The notes under the pieces: model-generated
Databases searched by the model: none
What the model was told of the DNA's origin: nothing
Seen by the model: only the letters and a program-made list of their open reading frames with translations
Shown here: one piece after another, positions 19,918 to 27,647 of the stretch
Numbering within the stretch: position 1 is the first letter of the stretch
How the letters are laid out: every line of letters begins with the position of its first letter
Origin: Taishania pollutisoli
Lineage (GTDB): Bacteria; Bacteroidota; Bacteroidia; Flavobacteriales_D; Crocinitomicaceae
Direction: 5' to 3'
Assembly: GCF_014518315.1 (NCBI RefSeq)
Contig: NZ_JACVEL010000009.1
Location: 1-64,000, forward strand
DNA: 64,000 nt
Position numbers and translations under genes: made by a program

Positions 19918-21657
19918 ATGGATAAAAAAACGTTGGAAAGTAAAAAGCTTTCAGACTTAAAAGAAATCGCTGCAACCCTTGGAATCAAAGTTGACGGAAT
20001 GAAGAAGGCCGATATGATTCAGGCGATTATCGAAGGCGACACAGCCGGTTCACCTGTCGTGGAAGCAGAAGTGAAAGCAACGACTGAAAAAGAAAAAAGA
20101 CCAAGAAAAAAAACACAACAGCAAATTCCGCAAAAGAAAGAAGAAGCCGCACAGGTAGAATTATTTGCTGAAACAGTTGCCGAACAGGCTCCTGTAAAGC
20201 AAAAGAACCTGAAGAAAGAACCTGTACCGCAAGCGGAAACGGCTACTGAACCGACAGAAGAGAATAAACCGAAAGGTCGTAACCTATTAGCACTTGCCTC
20301 GTCACAGAAAACAGTGAGACCGGAAGAAAAAGCTGAAGTTGCAACTCCACAGACTGAAACACCTGAGCCGGAACAAAAAGCAGAGCCGGCAGTGCAACAA
20401 CCACAGCAAAGAAACCAGGAGCGGCAAGAACGGGACAACCGGCCAAAACAAAATCAGCAACACCAGCATCAGCAAAACAACAGAAATCGTCATCAACACC
20501 AGCAACAAGAGCCGGAAATTAAAGACGATGCCTATGATTTAGTAGGAATTGTCTCTGCGGAAGGGGTGTTGGAAGTCATTCAGGACGGGTATGGATTCCT
20601 GCGTTCTTCTGATTACAATTACCTGCCGTCTCCGGATGATATCTATGTGAGCCAGAGCCAGATCAAGTTGTTTGGATTGAAAACAGGAGATACCGTAAAA
20701 GGAACAATCCGCCCTCCGAAAGAAGGAGAAAAATATTTCCCGCTTGTAAAAGTGGAATCCATCAATGGCCGTGATCCGTCATACATCCGTGATCGTGTAC
20801 CGTTCCAATATTTAACACCATTATTCCCGGATGAGAAATTCAAATTGACAGGACATCCGCAGGAAACGTTATCCACACGTGTGATGGATTTATTCGCACC
20901 GATCGGGAAAGGACAACGTGGAATGATTGTAGCACAGCCGAAGACAGGTAAAACCATGTTGCTGAAAGACGTGGCCAATGCCATTGCAGCCAATCACCCG
21001 GAAACATACCTGATTGTATTGTTGATCGACGAGCGTCCGGAAGAGGTGACAGACATGGCGCGTAGTGTGAAAGCAGAGGTAATTGCTTCTACATTTGATG
21101 AGCCGGCAGAGCGTCACGTAAAGGTAGCAAATATGGTGCTGGAAAAAGCGAAACGAATGGTGGAATGCGGACACGATGTGTGCATTTTGCTGGATTCAAT
21201 TACGCGTTTGGCACGTGCATACAACACCGTTTCTCCGGCATCCGGAAAAGTATTGTCGGGTGGGGTAGATGCAAATGCACTGCATAAGCCGAAGCGTTTC
21301 TTCGGATCGGCACGAAAAATAGAAAACGGAGGTTCTCTTTCCATCCTGGCAACTGCGTTGACGGATACCGGATCGAAAATGGACGAAGTGATCTTTGAAG
21401 AATTTAAAGGAACGGGTAACATGGAATTACAGCTGGATCGCAAAATTGCGAACAGAAGAATTTACCCGGCAATTGATATCACCGCTTCCGGAACACGCCG
21501 TGAAGACCTGTTGGTTTCCAAAGATGTATTACAACGCGTGTGGTTAATGCGTAAGTTCATCGCTGACATGAATCCTGTTGAAGCAATGGAATTCATGAAA
21601 GAACGAATGGAGGGAACACTTTCCAATGAAGAGTTCCTGGTATCAATGAACAGCTAA
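19918..21657 (+). CDS. rho: Transcription termination factor Rho with long disordered insert
   Basis: 579 residues against 419 in E. coli. Residues 1-40 form the SAP-like N-terminal domain ([17 protein letters not shown]). Residues about 45-200 are low-complexity, first Lys/Glu/Pro/Thr-rich and ending in a Gln/His/Asn-rich tract. The cold-shock-like RNA-binding domain follows (about 208-275, [17 protein letters not shown]). The hexameric ATPase carries Walker [10 protein letters not shown] near 340, [11 protein letters not shown] and [13 protein letters not shown]. Bacteroidota Rho proteins commonly carry such an insert, and the one in Bacteroides thetaiotaomicron has been reported to drive phase separation. 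Followed after 13 nt by a DUF4199 gene. Confidence 0.97.
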   Translation: MDKKTLESKKLSDLKEIAATLGIKVDGMKKADMIQAIIEGDTAGSPVVEAEVKATTEKEKRPRKKTQQQIPQKKEEAAQVELFAETVAEQAPVKQKNLKKEPVPQAETATEPTEENKPKGRNLLALASSQKTVRPEEKAEVATPQTETPEPEQKAEPAVQQPQQRNQERQERDNRPKQNQQHQHQQNNRNRHQHQQQEPEIKDDAYDLVGIVSAEGVLEVIQDGYGFLRSSDYNYLPSPDDIYVSQSQIKLFGLKTGDTVKGTIRPPKEGEKYFPLVKVESINGRDPSYIRDRVPFQYLTPLFPDEKFKLTGHPQETLSTRVMDLFAPIGKGQRGMIVAQPKTGKTMLLKDVANAIAANHPETYLIVLLIDERPEEVTDMARSVKAEVIASTFDEPAERHVKVANMVLEKAKRMVECGHDVCILLDSITRLARAYNTVSPASGKVLSGGVDANALHKPKRFFGSARKIENGGSLSILATALTDTGSKMDEVIFEEFKGTGNMELQLDRKIANRRIYPAIDITASGTRREDLLVSKDVLQRVWLMRKFIADMNPVEAMEFMKERMEGTLSNEEFLVSMNS

Positions 21658-21670
21658 TTCAAGAAATAAC

Positions 21671-22225
21671 ATGAAAGTAACCATCAAGACAGCATTGATT
21701 TGTGCCGCAGTATGGATTGGTTTTAAATTACTGGGGTATCAGTTGGGATGGAATATTCCCGACTATACCTCTTTGTTCGTACTGACCAATATCCTGGGGC
21801 TTTTGGTCGCTGTTTCAGTTGGATTATACCTTCAGAAACGCAAGGGAGTCGAGGACGATAGCATGCTGACAGACATCAAAAACGGAATGACTTCCGGTGT
21901 TATCTACGCATTGGTTGTGTGCGGTTTCCTGTATTTTTATTACGAAAAAATTGATCCCGAATACAATCAAAAAATGATTGCCGAGCGGGAGATGTATTTC
22001 AAAACGGTTGTTGACGATCCTGCAAAGCTGAAAGAATTGAAGGCTTCTAATAAAGAATTGGAAGTCATGACCAAAGAAGAGATCATCGAAGAATTTCGTA
22101 AAACACCGCAAATGCTGTTCTCCGGAACGTTTATGATGACCTTCGGAATGCTTTCCATGCTGGTGTTGTCAACACTGTACAGTATTCTTGTCTCTATTAT
22201 TTATCGGAAAGTATTGTTTCGGTAA
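21671..22225 (+). CDS. DUF4199-type membrane protein
   Basis: 184 residues with about four membrane segments: near 5-22 (TALICAAVWIGFKLLG), 33-52 (LFVLTNILGLLVAVSVGLYL), 73-92 (GVIYALVVCGFLYFYYE) and the C-terminal MMTFGMLSMLVLSTLYSILVSII. A charged loop rich in Glu/Lys (about 93-150) lies before the last helix. The topology and the Bacteroidota-typical sequence fit DUF4199, whose function is unknown. It starts 13 nt after rho and is probably co-transcribed with it. Confidence 0.8.
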   Translation: MKVTIKTALICAAVWIGFKLLGYQLGWNIPDYTSLFVLTNILGLLVAVSVGLYLQKRKGVEDDSMLTDIKNGMTSGVIYALVVCGFLYFYYEKIDPEYNQKMIAEREMYFKTVVDDPAKLKELKASNKELEVMTKEEIIEEFRKTPQMLFSGTFMMTFGMLSMLVLSTLYSILVSIIYRKVLFR

Positions 22226-22615
22226 ATCTCAATAGCTTATTTAAATTTTAGTAAAACCTTAAAGCTATGGGGGCTCTCAGAAGTATTCTCTTGGAGCTGG
22301 TTCAGCAACGACCTGAGTCAAACACATCCTCGGAATGGCTATAAACAGGAAAATAAATCCAAGGTGTATCTTCTTTGGAGAAAAAATGATAGAGAATTGA
22401 CTCAATGTATTCATGATAAAAGGAACACTAAAATTAAACTGTAATAAGTACTTTAAAGAACGAGAAAAAATCGAATAGTTGATCTTTCATTTTGAAGGTC
22501 TTTTTTCAAAGATTTTATTTTTCTTGTAAAGATGCTTATAAAATTATGGTTAAGCGGGCGCCATTTTACAATTTATAGATGGACTCATGTTAACCATCTG
22601 TTTAATCTCATTCCT
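22226..22615. other. 390-bp region without a confident gene, partly transcribed
   Basis: It lies between the DUF4199 stop and the stop of the convergent DUF721 gene. A rightward frame without ATG stays open from about 22226 to 22444 (contains NFSKTLKLWGLSEVFSWSW and KVYLLWRKNDRELTQ), resembling no family I know; it may be a decayed gene. Small hairpins include GCTG-gtt-CAGC near 22296 and AGATGG/CCATCT (about 22577-22601). An intrinsic terminator at 22481-22506 shows that RNA from the left is expected to run about 260 nt past DUF4199. Confidence 0.5.
22481..22506 (+). terminator. Intrinsic terminator far downstream of the rho-DUF4199 operon
   Basis: GATCTT (22481-22486) pairs with AAGGTC (22495-22500), with partial extension into the loop, followed directly by TTTTTT. 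Confidence 0.7.
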
Positions 22616-22918
22616 TTATTCAAACCACACATCGTCAATAATCTTAGAACCTGCATATTCATTGACGCGTAATAAAATAATTTGCTTCCCGTGTGCCAAT
22701 TCATCCCGCATGACCGAAGAACTCATTTTGATATGCAGAATCCGGTTGCGGATGTACAGTTTTTCTGTTCGATTGGCGACAGCTATTCCCATCATGTCTT
22801 TCCAACCGTTGAGAACATCCATTTCCTTCATTTTCCCATCCAGCCGATAGGCCTTGAGGAACTTATCAATTAAGTCCTTGAGCGGTGTTTCAGTCGCATT
22901 TCGTTTAAACTCATTCAT
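22616..22918 (-). CDS. DUF721 (DciA-like) protein
   Basis: 100 residues. ETPLKDLIDKFLKAYRLDGKMKEMDVLNGWKDMMG followed by RTEKLYIRNRILHIKMSSSVMRDEL and LLRVNEYAG is the DUF721 pattern; this family includes DciA, which works with the replicative helicase in bacteria lacking DnaC/DnaI loaders. The ATG overlaps the recF stop by 4 nt, so the pair is translationally coupled; the recF-DUF721 link is common and supports a replication or repair role. DciA function is inferred, since Bacteroidota DUF721 proteins are short, single-domain forms. Confidence 0.88.
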   Translation of the reverse strand: MNEFKRNATETPLKDLIDKFLKAYRLDGKMKEMDVLNGWKDMMGIAVANRTEKLYIRNRILHIKMSSSVMRDELAHGKQIILLRVNEYAGSKIIDDVWFE

Positions 22919-24054
22919 ACGCCGATACTTACAAGTTTGGGTGCCAGTTCGGGCAATAACTCCACCGTTCCCTGATCGATGCGGTACATTTTTCCCTTCA
23001 GGTTATTTTCGGAAAATGTTTGCCGGATGCGCTCTTCATCTGTATCGGTGACAAGTACCTGCCCGAAAAAATCGGAAGAAACCAGGTCCATTAAACGCTG
23101 TACACGATTTCTGTCCAGCTTGTCAAAAATATCGTCCAGTAACAGAATCGGTTTCAATTCCAGGTTGTGTTTCAACCAGTCATATTGCGCCAGTCGAAGG
23201 GCAATGATAAATGATTTTTGTTGCCCCTGTGATCCGAACTTTTTCACCGGGTGTCCTTTGATGAGAAACAATAAATCATCTTTGTGAATTCCCGCGTTCG
23301 TATATTGTGTAACGGCATCTTTTCGTTCATGCTGTTTCAACACATCTTCAAAGGATGCATCATTCAGTTGTGAACGGTATTCCAGTGTCACTTCATCAGT
23401 ATCCACTCCGATGTGATTGTATTGTTGCTGAAAAACCGGGATGAAATCATGTAAAAACGCCATGCGTTTCTGATGGATCCGGTTGCCGGTTGAAATCAAC
23501 TGTTCATTCCATACATCAATGGATTCCCGCTCGAAAAAGCCGTTTTCATACATGTGTTTCAATAAGGCATTCCGCTGCATCAGAATTTTATTGTAACGCT
23601 GAATGTCTGCCAGATATTCTCTGTCGGATTGAGAAATAATCCCATCCATCCATTTTCTTCTGAGCTCGCTCCCTTCGGAAATCAAATCCTTATCATAGGG
23701 AGAGATAATAACCGTAGGAAACAGCCCGATGTGCTCCGAGAGTTTTTCGTATTCTTTTTTATTTTGCTTGAACACTTTTTTTGTTCCTGTTTTCAACGCA
23801 CAGTGAATGGCATATTCCTTTTCTGCTTTATCAAAGACGCCGATAATGGAAAAAAACTGTTGATCAAAACGAATGTTCTGACGGTCAACCGTGTTCAGGT
23901 ATGATTTGCACATGCTCAGGTAATGCACGGCATCCAGAATGTTTGTTTTCCCGGACCCGTTGACTCCAATGAAGCAGTTGATTCCTTCATTTAAAAGGAT
24001 TTCGGCTTCTTCATAGTTCTTGAAATTAATTAATTGGAGTGATTTGAGGTGCAT
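22915..24054 (-). CDS. recF: DNA replication and repair protein RecF
   Basis: 379-residue SMC-like ATPase that directs RecA loading at gaps through RecFOR. LKSLQLINFKNYEEAEI opens the protein; Walker A is GVNGSGKT (30-37); the ABC signature lies in KKFGSQGQQKSFIIALRLAQ (about 300); Walker B is PILLLDDIFDKLDRNR (about 323). Length fits the family. A perfect -7 box ends 4 nt before the ATG. First gene of a two-gene operon with the DUF721 protein. Confidence 0.96.
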   Translation of the reverse strand: MHLKSLQLINFKNYEEAEILLNEGINCFIGVNGSGKTNILDAVHYLSMCKSYLNTVDRQNIRFDQQFFSIIGVFDKAEKEYAIHCALKTGTKKVFKQNKKEYEKLSEHIGLFPTVIISPYDKDLISEGSELRRKWMDGIISQSDREYLADIQRYNKILMQRNALLKHMYENGFFERESIDVWNEQLISTGNRIHQKRMAFLHDFIPVFQQQYNHIGVDTDEVTLEYRSQLNDASFEDVLKQHERKDAVTQYTNAGIHKDDLLFLIKGHPVKKFGSQGQQKSFIIALRLAQYDWLKHNLELKPILLLDDIFDKLDRNRVQRLMDLVSSDFFGQVLVTDTDEERIRQTFSENNLKGKMYRIDQGTVELLPELAPKLVSIGV

Positions 24055-24058
24055 AGAG

Positions 24059-24066
24059 CAAAAGTA
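24059..24066 (-). promoter_or_regulatory. Candidate -7 element TACTTTTG for recF
   Basis: Perfect TAnnTTTG on the minus strand ending 4 nt before the recF ATG (24054), predicting a leaderless transcript. No TTG at the expected -33 distance. Confidence 0.45.
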
Positions 24067-24184
24067 AGAAAAGAATCAGCAAGTTGATTCCGGCACCGGA
24101 ATAAATATTCAGCATTCGTATGTGAATAACGTGGTGGTATTTTTCTCATTTTTCATCTTCCATCCATTTCTTAACATAGGTCAA

Positions 24185-24214
24185 TTGATAATTCATACCA
24201 TCTTCAGACCTTTG
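24185..24214 (+). promoter_or_regulatory. Candidate promoter of the pirin gene
   Basis: TTG (24185-24187), 19-nt spacer, GACCTTTG (24207-24214; one mismatch to TAnnTTTG). The -33 part sits inside a TTGATAATT repeat-like motif. Confidence 0.5.
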
Positions 24215-24238
24215 TATCGTAAATAAATCATTTGGGGT

Positions 24239-25129
24239 ATGAGACGTAAAGATTTTATCAGAAAAGGATTGTTGGGAACAGGGATTTTTGCACTGGGAGC
24301 ATCCGGTGTTTCAGCTTTGGCAAATGAAATTGATGAATTGGAAAAGTTGGAACCAATGACAAACCCGGCTGATGTAGGATTTAATCACATACCGAATACA
24401 AACTCAAAAATAATGGAAAATACAGTTTTACATAAGGCAGCAACAAGAGGTGATGCTAATCACGGTTGGCTACACAGCCGGCATACGTTCAGCTTTGCAA
24501 ACTATTACAATCCTGAACGCATGCATTTCGGCGTGTTAAGAGTACTGAACGATGATGTTGTGGCAGGAGGAATGGGATTTGGAACCCATCCGCACGATAA
24601 TATGGAGATCATTAGTATTCCGCTCGAAGGAGATTTGGAGCACAAAGATTCGATGGGGAATACAACAGTCATAAAAAACGGAGATATACAAGTCATGAGC
24701 GCCGGAACCGGAGTTCGCCACAGTGAGTACAATAAAAACAAAGAGGTTCCGGTGAAATTTCTCCAGATTTGGGTCTTTCCGAACAAGCGGGATGTCGCAC
24801 CACGCTATGACCAGATTACACTGCGTAAAGAAGATCGCAAGAACAAACTTCAGCAGATTCTGTCACCGGATAAAGAAGATGCGGGAGTATGGATTCACCA
24901 GGATGCCTGGTTTCACCTGGCAGATTTTGACAAAGGGACAGTAGTTGATTACACCTTCAAGAAAGCAGGAAACGGATTATATGTCTTTGTGTTGAAAGGA
25001 GATATGAAGGTGAATGGAGAAGAGCTGAATACGCGGGATGGTTTCGGAATCTGGGATGTCTCAGAGGTGAAGCTGGAAGCGGCAACAGATAGTGAATTTT
25101 TGCTGATGGAAGTTCCAATGGCAGTTTAA
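24239..25129 (+). CDS. Pirin-family bicupin with a Tat-like N-terminal signal
   Basis: 296 residues. The bicupin domain starts near residue 60 and keeps the pirin metal site: His-x-His in GTHPHDNMEIIS and His...Glu in SAGTGVRHSEYN. Some pirins act as quercetin dioxygenases or transcription cofactors; substrate here is unknown. The N-terminus, MRRKDFIRKGLLGTGIFALG followed by ASGVSALA, looks like a Tat export signal with arginine/lysine pair, Phe-Ile and a hydrophobic stretch, plus a linker to about residue 55. Ordinary pirins lack this. It is followed after 36 nt by a YceI gene and probably shares its transcript. Confidence 0.88.
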   Translation: MRRKDFIRKGLLGTGIFALGASGVSALANEIDELEKLEPMTNPADVGFNHIPNTNSKIMENTVLHKAATRGDANHGWLHSRHTFSFANYYNPERMHFGVLRVLNDDVVAGGMGFGTHPHDNMEIISIPLEGDLEHKDSMGNTTVIKNGDIQVMSAGTGVRHSEYNKNKEVPVKFLQIWVFPNKRDVAPRYDQITLRKEDRKNKLQQILSPDKEDAGVWIHQDAWFHLADFDKGTVVDYTFKKAGNGLYVFVLKGDMKVNGEELNTRDGFGIWDVSEVKLEAATDSEFLLMEVPMAV

Positions 25130-25165
25130 ATACAATAAATAATTAACTTAAAAACAGAAGACAAA

Positions 25166-25702
25166 ATGGCAACAAGTACATGGTCAGTAGACCCGACACA
25201 CAGCGAAGTGCAATTCAAAGTGAAGCACTTAATGATTACAAATGTAACAGGTAACTTCAACGAGTTCAATGCAACTGCAACAACTGAAGGTGATGATTTC
25301 GCTACAGCGCAATTGCAGTTTTCTGCACCGATTGAAAGCATCTCAACAAACAATGCACAACGTGACGGACATTTGAAAAGCGGAGACTTCTTTGATGCTG
25401 CTGCACACCCTGAATTGACGTTCAAAAGCACGAAAGTGGAGAAAGTAGATGATGAAACGTTTAATGTATACGGAGATTTTACAATCAAAGGAATTACAAA
25501 AGAAGCAAAATTGAACGTGGAACTGGGTGGAATTACAAAAGATCCTTACGGAAACACAAAAGCAGGTTTGACAATCAGTGGAAAAATCAATAGAAACGAC
25601 TATGGGTTGACATGGAACGCAGCACTGGAAACAGGTGGTGTAATGGTTTCTGAAGACGTTCGTTTAAACGCTGAAATCCAGTTGGTGAAGCAGGAAGCAT
25701 AA
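25166..25702 (+). CDS. YceI-family lipocalin-like protein
   Basis: 178 residues. TWSVDPTHSEVQFKVKHLMITNVTGNF at the N-terminus, FDAAAHPELTFKST in the middle and ITKEAKLNVELGGITKDPYG with GLTISGKINRNDYGL near the end are YceI hallmarks. The fold is a lipocalin-like barrel binding isoprenoid-type or other long lipids. No signal peptide is present, so it is predicted cytoplasmic, unlike the periplasmic E. coli YceI. Downstream of the pirin gene, followed by a strong terminator. Confidence 0.94.
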   Translation: MATSTWSVDPTHSEVQFKVKHLMITNVTGNFNEFNATATTEGDDFATAQLQFSAPIESISTNNAQRDGHLKSGDFFDAAAHPELTFKSTKVEKVDDETFNVYGDFTIKGITKEAKLNVELGGITKDPYGNTKAGLTISGKINRNDYGLTWNAALETGGVMVSEDVRLNAEIQLVKQEA

Positions 25703-25723
25703 CTTTTTTCTTTTTCATAGTAT

Positions 25724-25760
25724 AAAAAGGTCGTTTACAATTTTGTAGATGACCTTTTTT
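25724..25760 (+). terminator. Intrinsic terminator after the YceI gene
   Basis: AAAAAGGTC (25724-25732) pairs with GACCTTTTT (25751-25759), with an extra TACA/TGTA pairing inside the loop, then more T. Its 3' arm overlaps the next promoter. Confidence 0.85.
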
Positions 25761-25772
25761 TATTTACCTTAG
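25743..25772 (+). promoter_or_regulatory. Candidate promoter of the structured RNA
   Basis: TTG (25743-25745), 19-nt spacer, TACCTTAG (25765-25772; one mismatch). Same spacing as the gltA, ligA and pyrD promoters. Transcription should start near 25778. Confidence 0.55.
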
Positions 25773-25777
25773 CACTA

Positions 25778-26008
25778 TCAGTACATCTAAAGAGTTAGAG
25801 CAGCGACTGAATCCCTTTTGGGAGAACCCATACGTTGATATCTTGAAGCTTAAAATTTTACCTTGTGGAAAAGTCTTGTGCAGACTATGGCGGGCCGCAA
25901 CCTTCGGGTTTTGATTCATTCAACGGCGGATTACAGAACAGGCCAGACGATCCTAATCGTGTTTTCTGGAGCTTCAGAAAACAGAACGTATGGGTTTTTT
26001 ATTTTTTT
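25778..26008 (+). ncRNA. Candidate structured non-coding RNA upstream of the ECF sigma gene
   Basis: About 230 nt with a complete transcription unit: promoter 25743-25772 and an end in TTTTTTATTTTTTT at 25995-26008. AACCCATACGTT (25825-25836) pairs perfectly over 12 bp with AACGTATGGGTT (25985-25996), closing the whole body next to the T-run. Inside, TTGAAGCT (25842-25849) pairs with AGCTTCAG (25971-25978), followed by hairpin GTCT/AGAC, a CCGC/GCGG helix enclosing AACC-TTCG-GGTT (a cUUCGg tetraloop) and TTGA/TCAA, and hairpin CGAT/ATCG extended by CCAGA/TCTGG. Two further hairpins lie 5' of the body (TCTAA/TTAGA and TCCC/GGGA). I do not recognise the family; it does not show tmRNA, RNase P or SRP RNA signatures. 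It could be a free sRNA or a leader controlling the sigma gene. Confidence 0.6.
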
Positions 26009-26164
26009 GAAATGTTCATTCAGAACCCAAAAATATCCAAACGAATATACTAAAATGATAATTTTACGTTCTAATAAGTGTAACCAGAATAAAATTATCT
26101 TCTTATAAGAGTAGTTGGTCTGCAAGCCAATTTCTCTGCCAAACTAGAAATAAAACCAAGAACT

Positions 26165-26740
26165 ATGAGTGTGAACCCATTGTATCACCAAACCAATTCC
26201 CGCATGATGGAGGAGTTGGATTGGATACAACGAGCAAAGGCTGATCCGGCTCATTTTGCACCGTTGTATAAAAAGTACCATGAGCAGATATTCAGGTATG
26301 TGTATCAGCGAATGGATGACGAGGAGATGGCATTTGACGTTACCTCTCAGGTGTTTATGAAGGCGATTAAAAACCTGCATAAATATGAGTTTCGTGGAGT
26401 ACCGTTTGTCTCGTGGTTGTACAGAATTGCTAAAAGCGAATTGTACCAGGCGTTCAGGGATAACAAAGCTGACCGAATGGTGAATATTGATACTGTTCAG
26501 GTAACTGGTTTTATTGAAGAGTTTGAACACGATGAGAATGAAGAAAACAGAGAGCGCTTACTGCTGTGCCTTTCAAAAATGAAAGAGGAAGACATGCAGT
26601 TGCTTGAACTTCGCTTCTTCGAAAAACGTTCATTCAAAGAAATTGGAGAGATACTTGAAATTACGGAAAACAATGCGAAAGTAAAGTCTTTCCGGGCGTT
26701 GGAGAAGTTAAAGAAGTTGTTTATTAATAAAAATGAATAA
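26165..26740 (+). CDS. ECF-type sigma-70 family RNA polymerase sigma factor
   Basis: 191 residues. Region 2 spans about 25-100: FAPLYKKYHEQIFRYVYQR, DVTSQVFMKAIKNLHKYEFRGVPFVSWLYRIAKSELYQAFRD. Region 4 spans about 130-188: LLLCLSKMKEEDMQLLELRFFEKRSFKEIGEILEITENNAKVKSFRALEKLKKLF, a helix-turn-helix for -35 recognition. No region 1 or 3, which defines the ECF class. Its stop overlaps the next ATG (TAATG), so it is coupled to a membrane protein that is a plausible anti-sigma partner. The structured RNA lies just upstream. Confidence 0.93.
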   Translation: MSVNPLYHQTNSRMMEELDWIQRAKADPAHFAPLYKKYHEQIFRYVYQRMDDEEMAFDVTSQVFMKAIKNLHKYEFRGVPFVSWLYRIAKSELYQAFRDNKADRMVNIDTVQVTGFIEEFEHDENEENRERLLLCLSKMKEEDMQLLELRFFEKRSFKEIGEILEITENNAKVKSFRALEKLKKLFINKNE

Positions 26741-27525
26741 TGAAGCATTTTAAAGTTAATCTGGACCGCAAAAAACTGACATCGGAATACATTGAATCCA
26801 AGCAAAACTTCGATTCGGTACTGACAAAAGTTAACATGTCAAAACCCGGATTCTGGAAATCAGCCTGGTTCTACGGAACAATAGGTCTTTCCGGTGTCGC
26901 AGCAATAATTGGTTATAATTTTTCACAATCCGAAAACAATCTGAATGAAGCAATAATTACTCAAAAAAATAGTATTCAACACGCGGTAACTTCCACGGAA
27001 ACAGGGAATGAAGTGCTGATCGCTCAACATGTGAAAACAGAGGAGGTGTATGTTGTACCACCTGTAGAGAAAAAAGACAAACAAACCACTGACAAGAAAA
27101 CGGGATCTCCGGTAAAAACTGTTGCCGCTGATACACCTTCAGATGTCCGGAATAATGCAAGCGAACGTGTCGTTTTGAAAGAAAAGGTTGTTGAAAAAAT
27201 GGATGCACCGAAGGTGGTGAGTAGAAGTTCAATGCCCTCTATTTCAGGAGTCTATAGCGGGGATATTCAATGGGAAAACTTTAAACAGGGAGAAATTTTT
27301 GTTGCGGAAGATCTTTCCGTAAAGCAATTCAGCATTCAATATACTTCCAGATTGGGAGACAGGACGATTTCCGTTGAAGGTTCTAAAATTCCACAGGACG
27401 TTGTATCTGATCTGGAAAAATTGGGATTAAACCAAACGGTATTTATCACCAATGTAATTGCGAAAAATGACAATGGAGACCTGATGCGCTGTTACTCAAT
27501 GGACTTAAATCTGAAATTTAAATAA
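26740..27525 (+). CDS. Single-pass membrane protein with GldM-like C-terminal domain
   Basis: 261 residues. Residues 1-40 are cytoplasmic and charged; one membrane helix spans about 42-60 (AWFYGTIGLSGVAAIIGYNF); a polar, Lys/Thr-rich linker reaches about residue 165; the C-terminal 95 residues (from SISGVYSGDIQW) form a beta-rich domain ending in FITNVIAKNDNGDLMR then LNLKFK. By eye its pattern, including G-x-V-x-I-x-x-I-x-A-x-x-x-D-G, resembles the C-terminal domain of GldM, the periplasmic shaft of the T9SS motor. Coupling to the ECF sigma gene by TAATG suggests an anti-sigma or envelope-sensing role. No zinc-binding anti-sigma motif is present. Confidence 0.72.
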   Translation: MKHFKVNLDRKKLTSEYIESKQNFDSVLTKVNMSKPGFWKSAWFYGTIGLSGVAAIIGYNFSQSENNLNEAIITQKNSIQHAVTSTETGNEVLIAQHVKTEEVYVVPPVEKKDKQTTDKKTGSPVKTVAADTPSDVRNNASERVVLKEKVVEKMDAPKVVSRSSMPSISGVYSGDIQWENFKQGEIFVAEDLSVKQFSIQYTSRLGDRTISVEGSKIPQDVVSDLEKLGLNQTVFITNVIAKNDNGDLMRCYSMDLNLKFK

Positions 27526-27575
27526 ATATTAACAAGTTGGTTGTTAACATTAATGAAGTGTTTTTTTTCATTTTT

Positions 27576-27609
27576 TTGTAGTACATTAGGAATAATAATA
27601 ATAAATTTG
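27576..27609 (+). promoter_or_regulatory. Candidate promoter of the PorG-like gene
   Basis: TTG (27576-27578), 23-nt spacer, TAAATTTG (27602-27609; perfect). Leader of about 30 nt to ATG 27648. Confidence 0.5.
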
Positions 27610-27647
27610 CACTAAGTGAATAGAATTATTGCTGTAAACTATCGTTG

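Noticed and set aside
20019-20438. Long open frames antisense to rho
   Set aside because: They mirror the low-complexity disordered insert, which is poor in antisense stop codons; composition is unlike a real protein.
22265-22300. Possible tmRNA start (GGGGGCTC)
   Set aside because: The conserved 5' tmRNA sequence, a tag reading frame and a tRNA-like 3' end with CCA are all missing.
25794-25815. Short likeness to a tRNA D-arm and anticodon stem (TTAGAGCAGCGACTGAATC)
   Set aside because: No T-arm, acceptor stem or CCA end follows; the similarity is limited to about 19 nt.
25863-26108. Two overlapping short reading frames of 62-81 codons in different frames
   Set aside because: They lie over the candidate structured RNA and its T-rich end, one crosses the terminator, and the two frames are shadows of each other; the RNA helices explain the sequence better.
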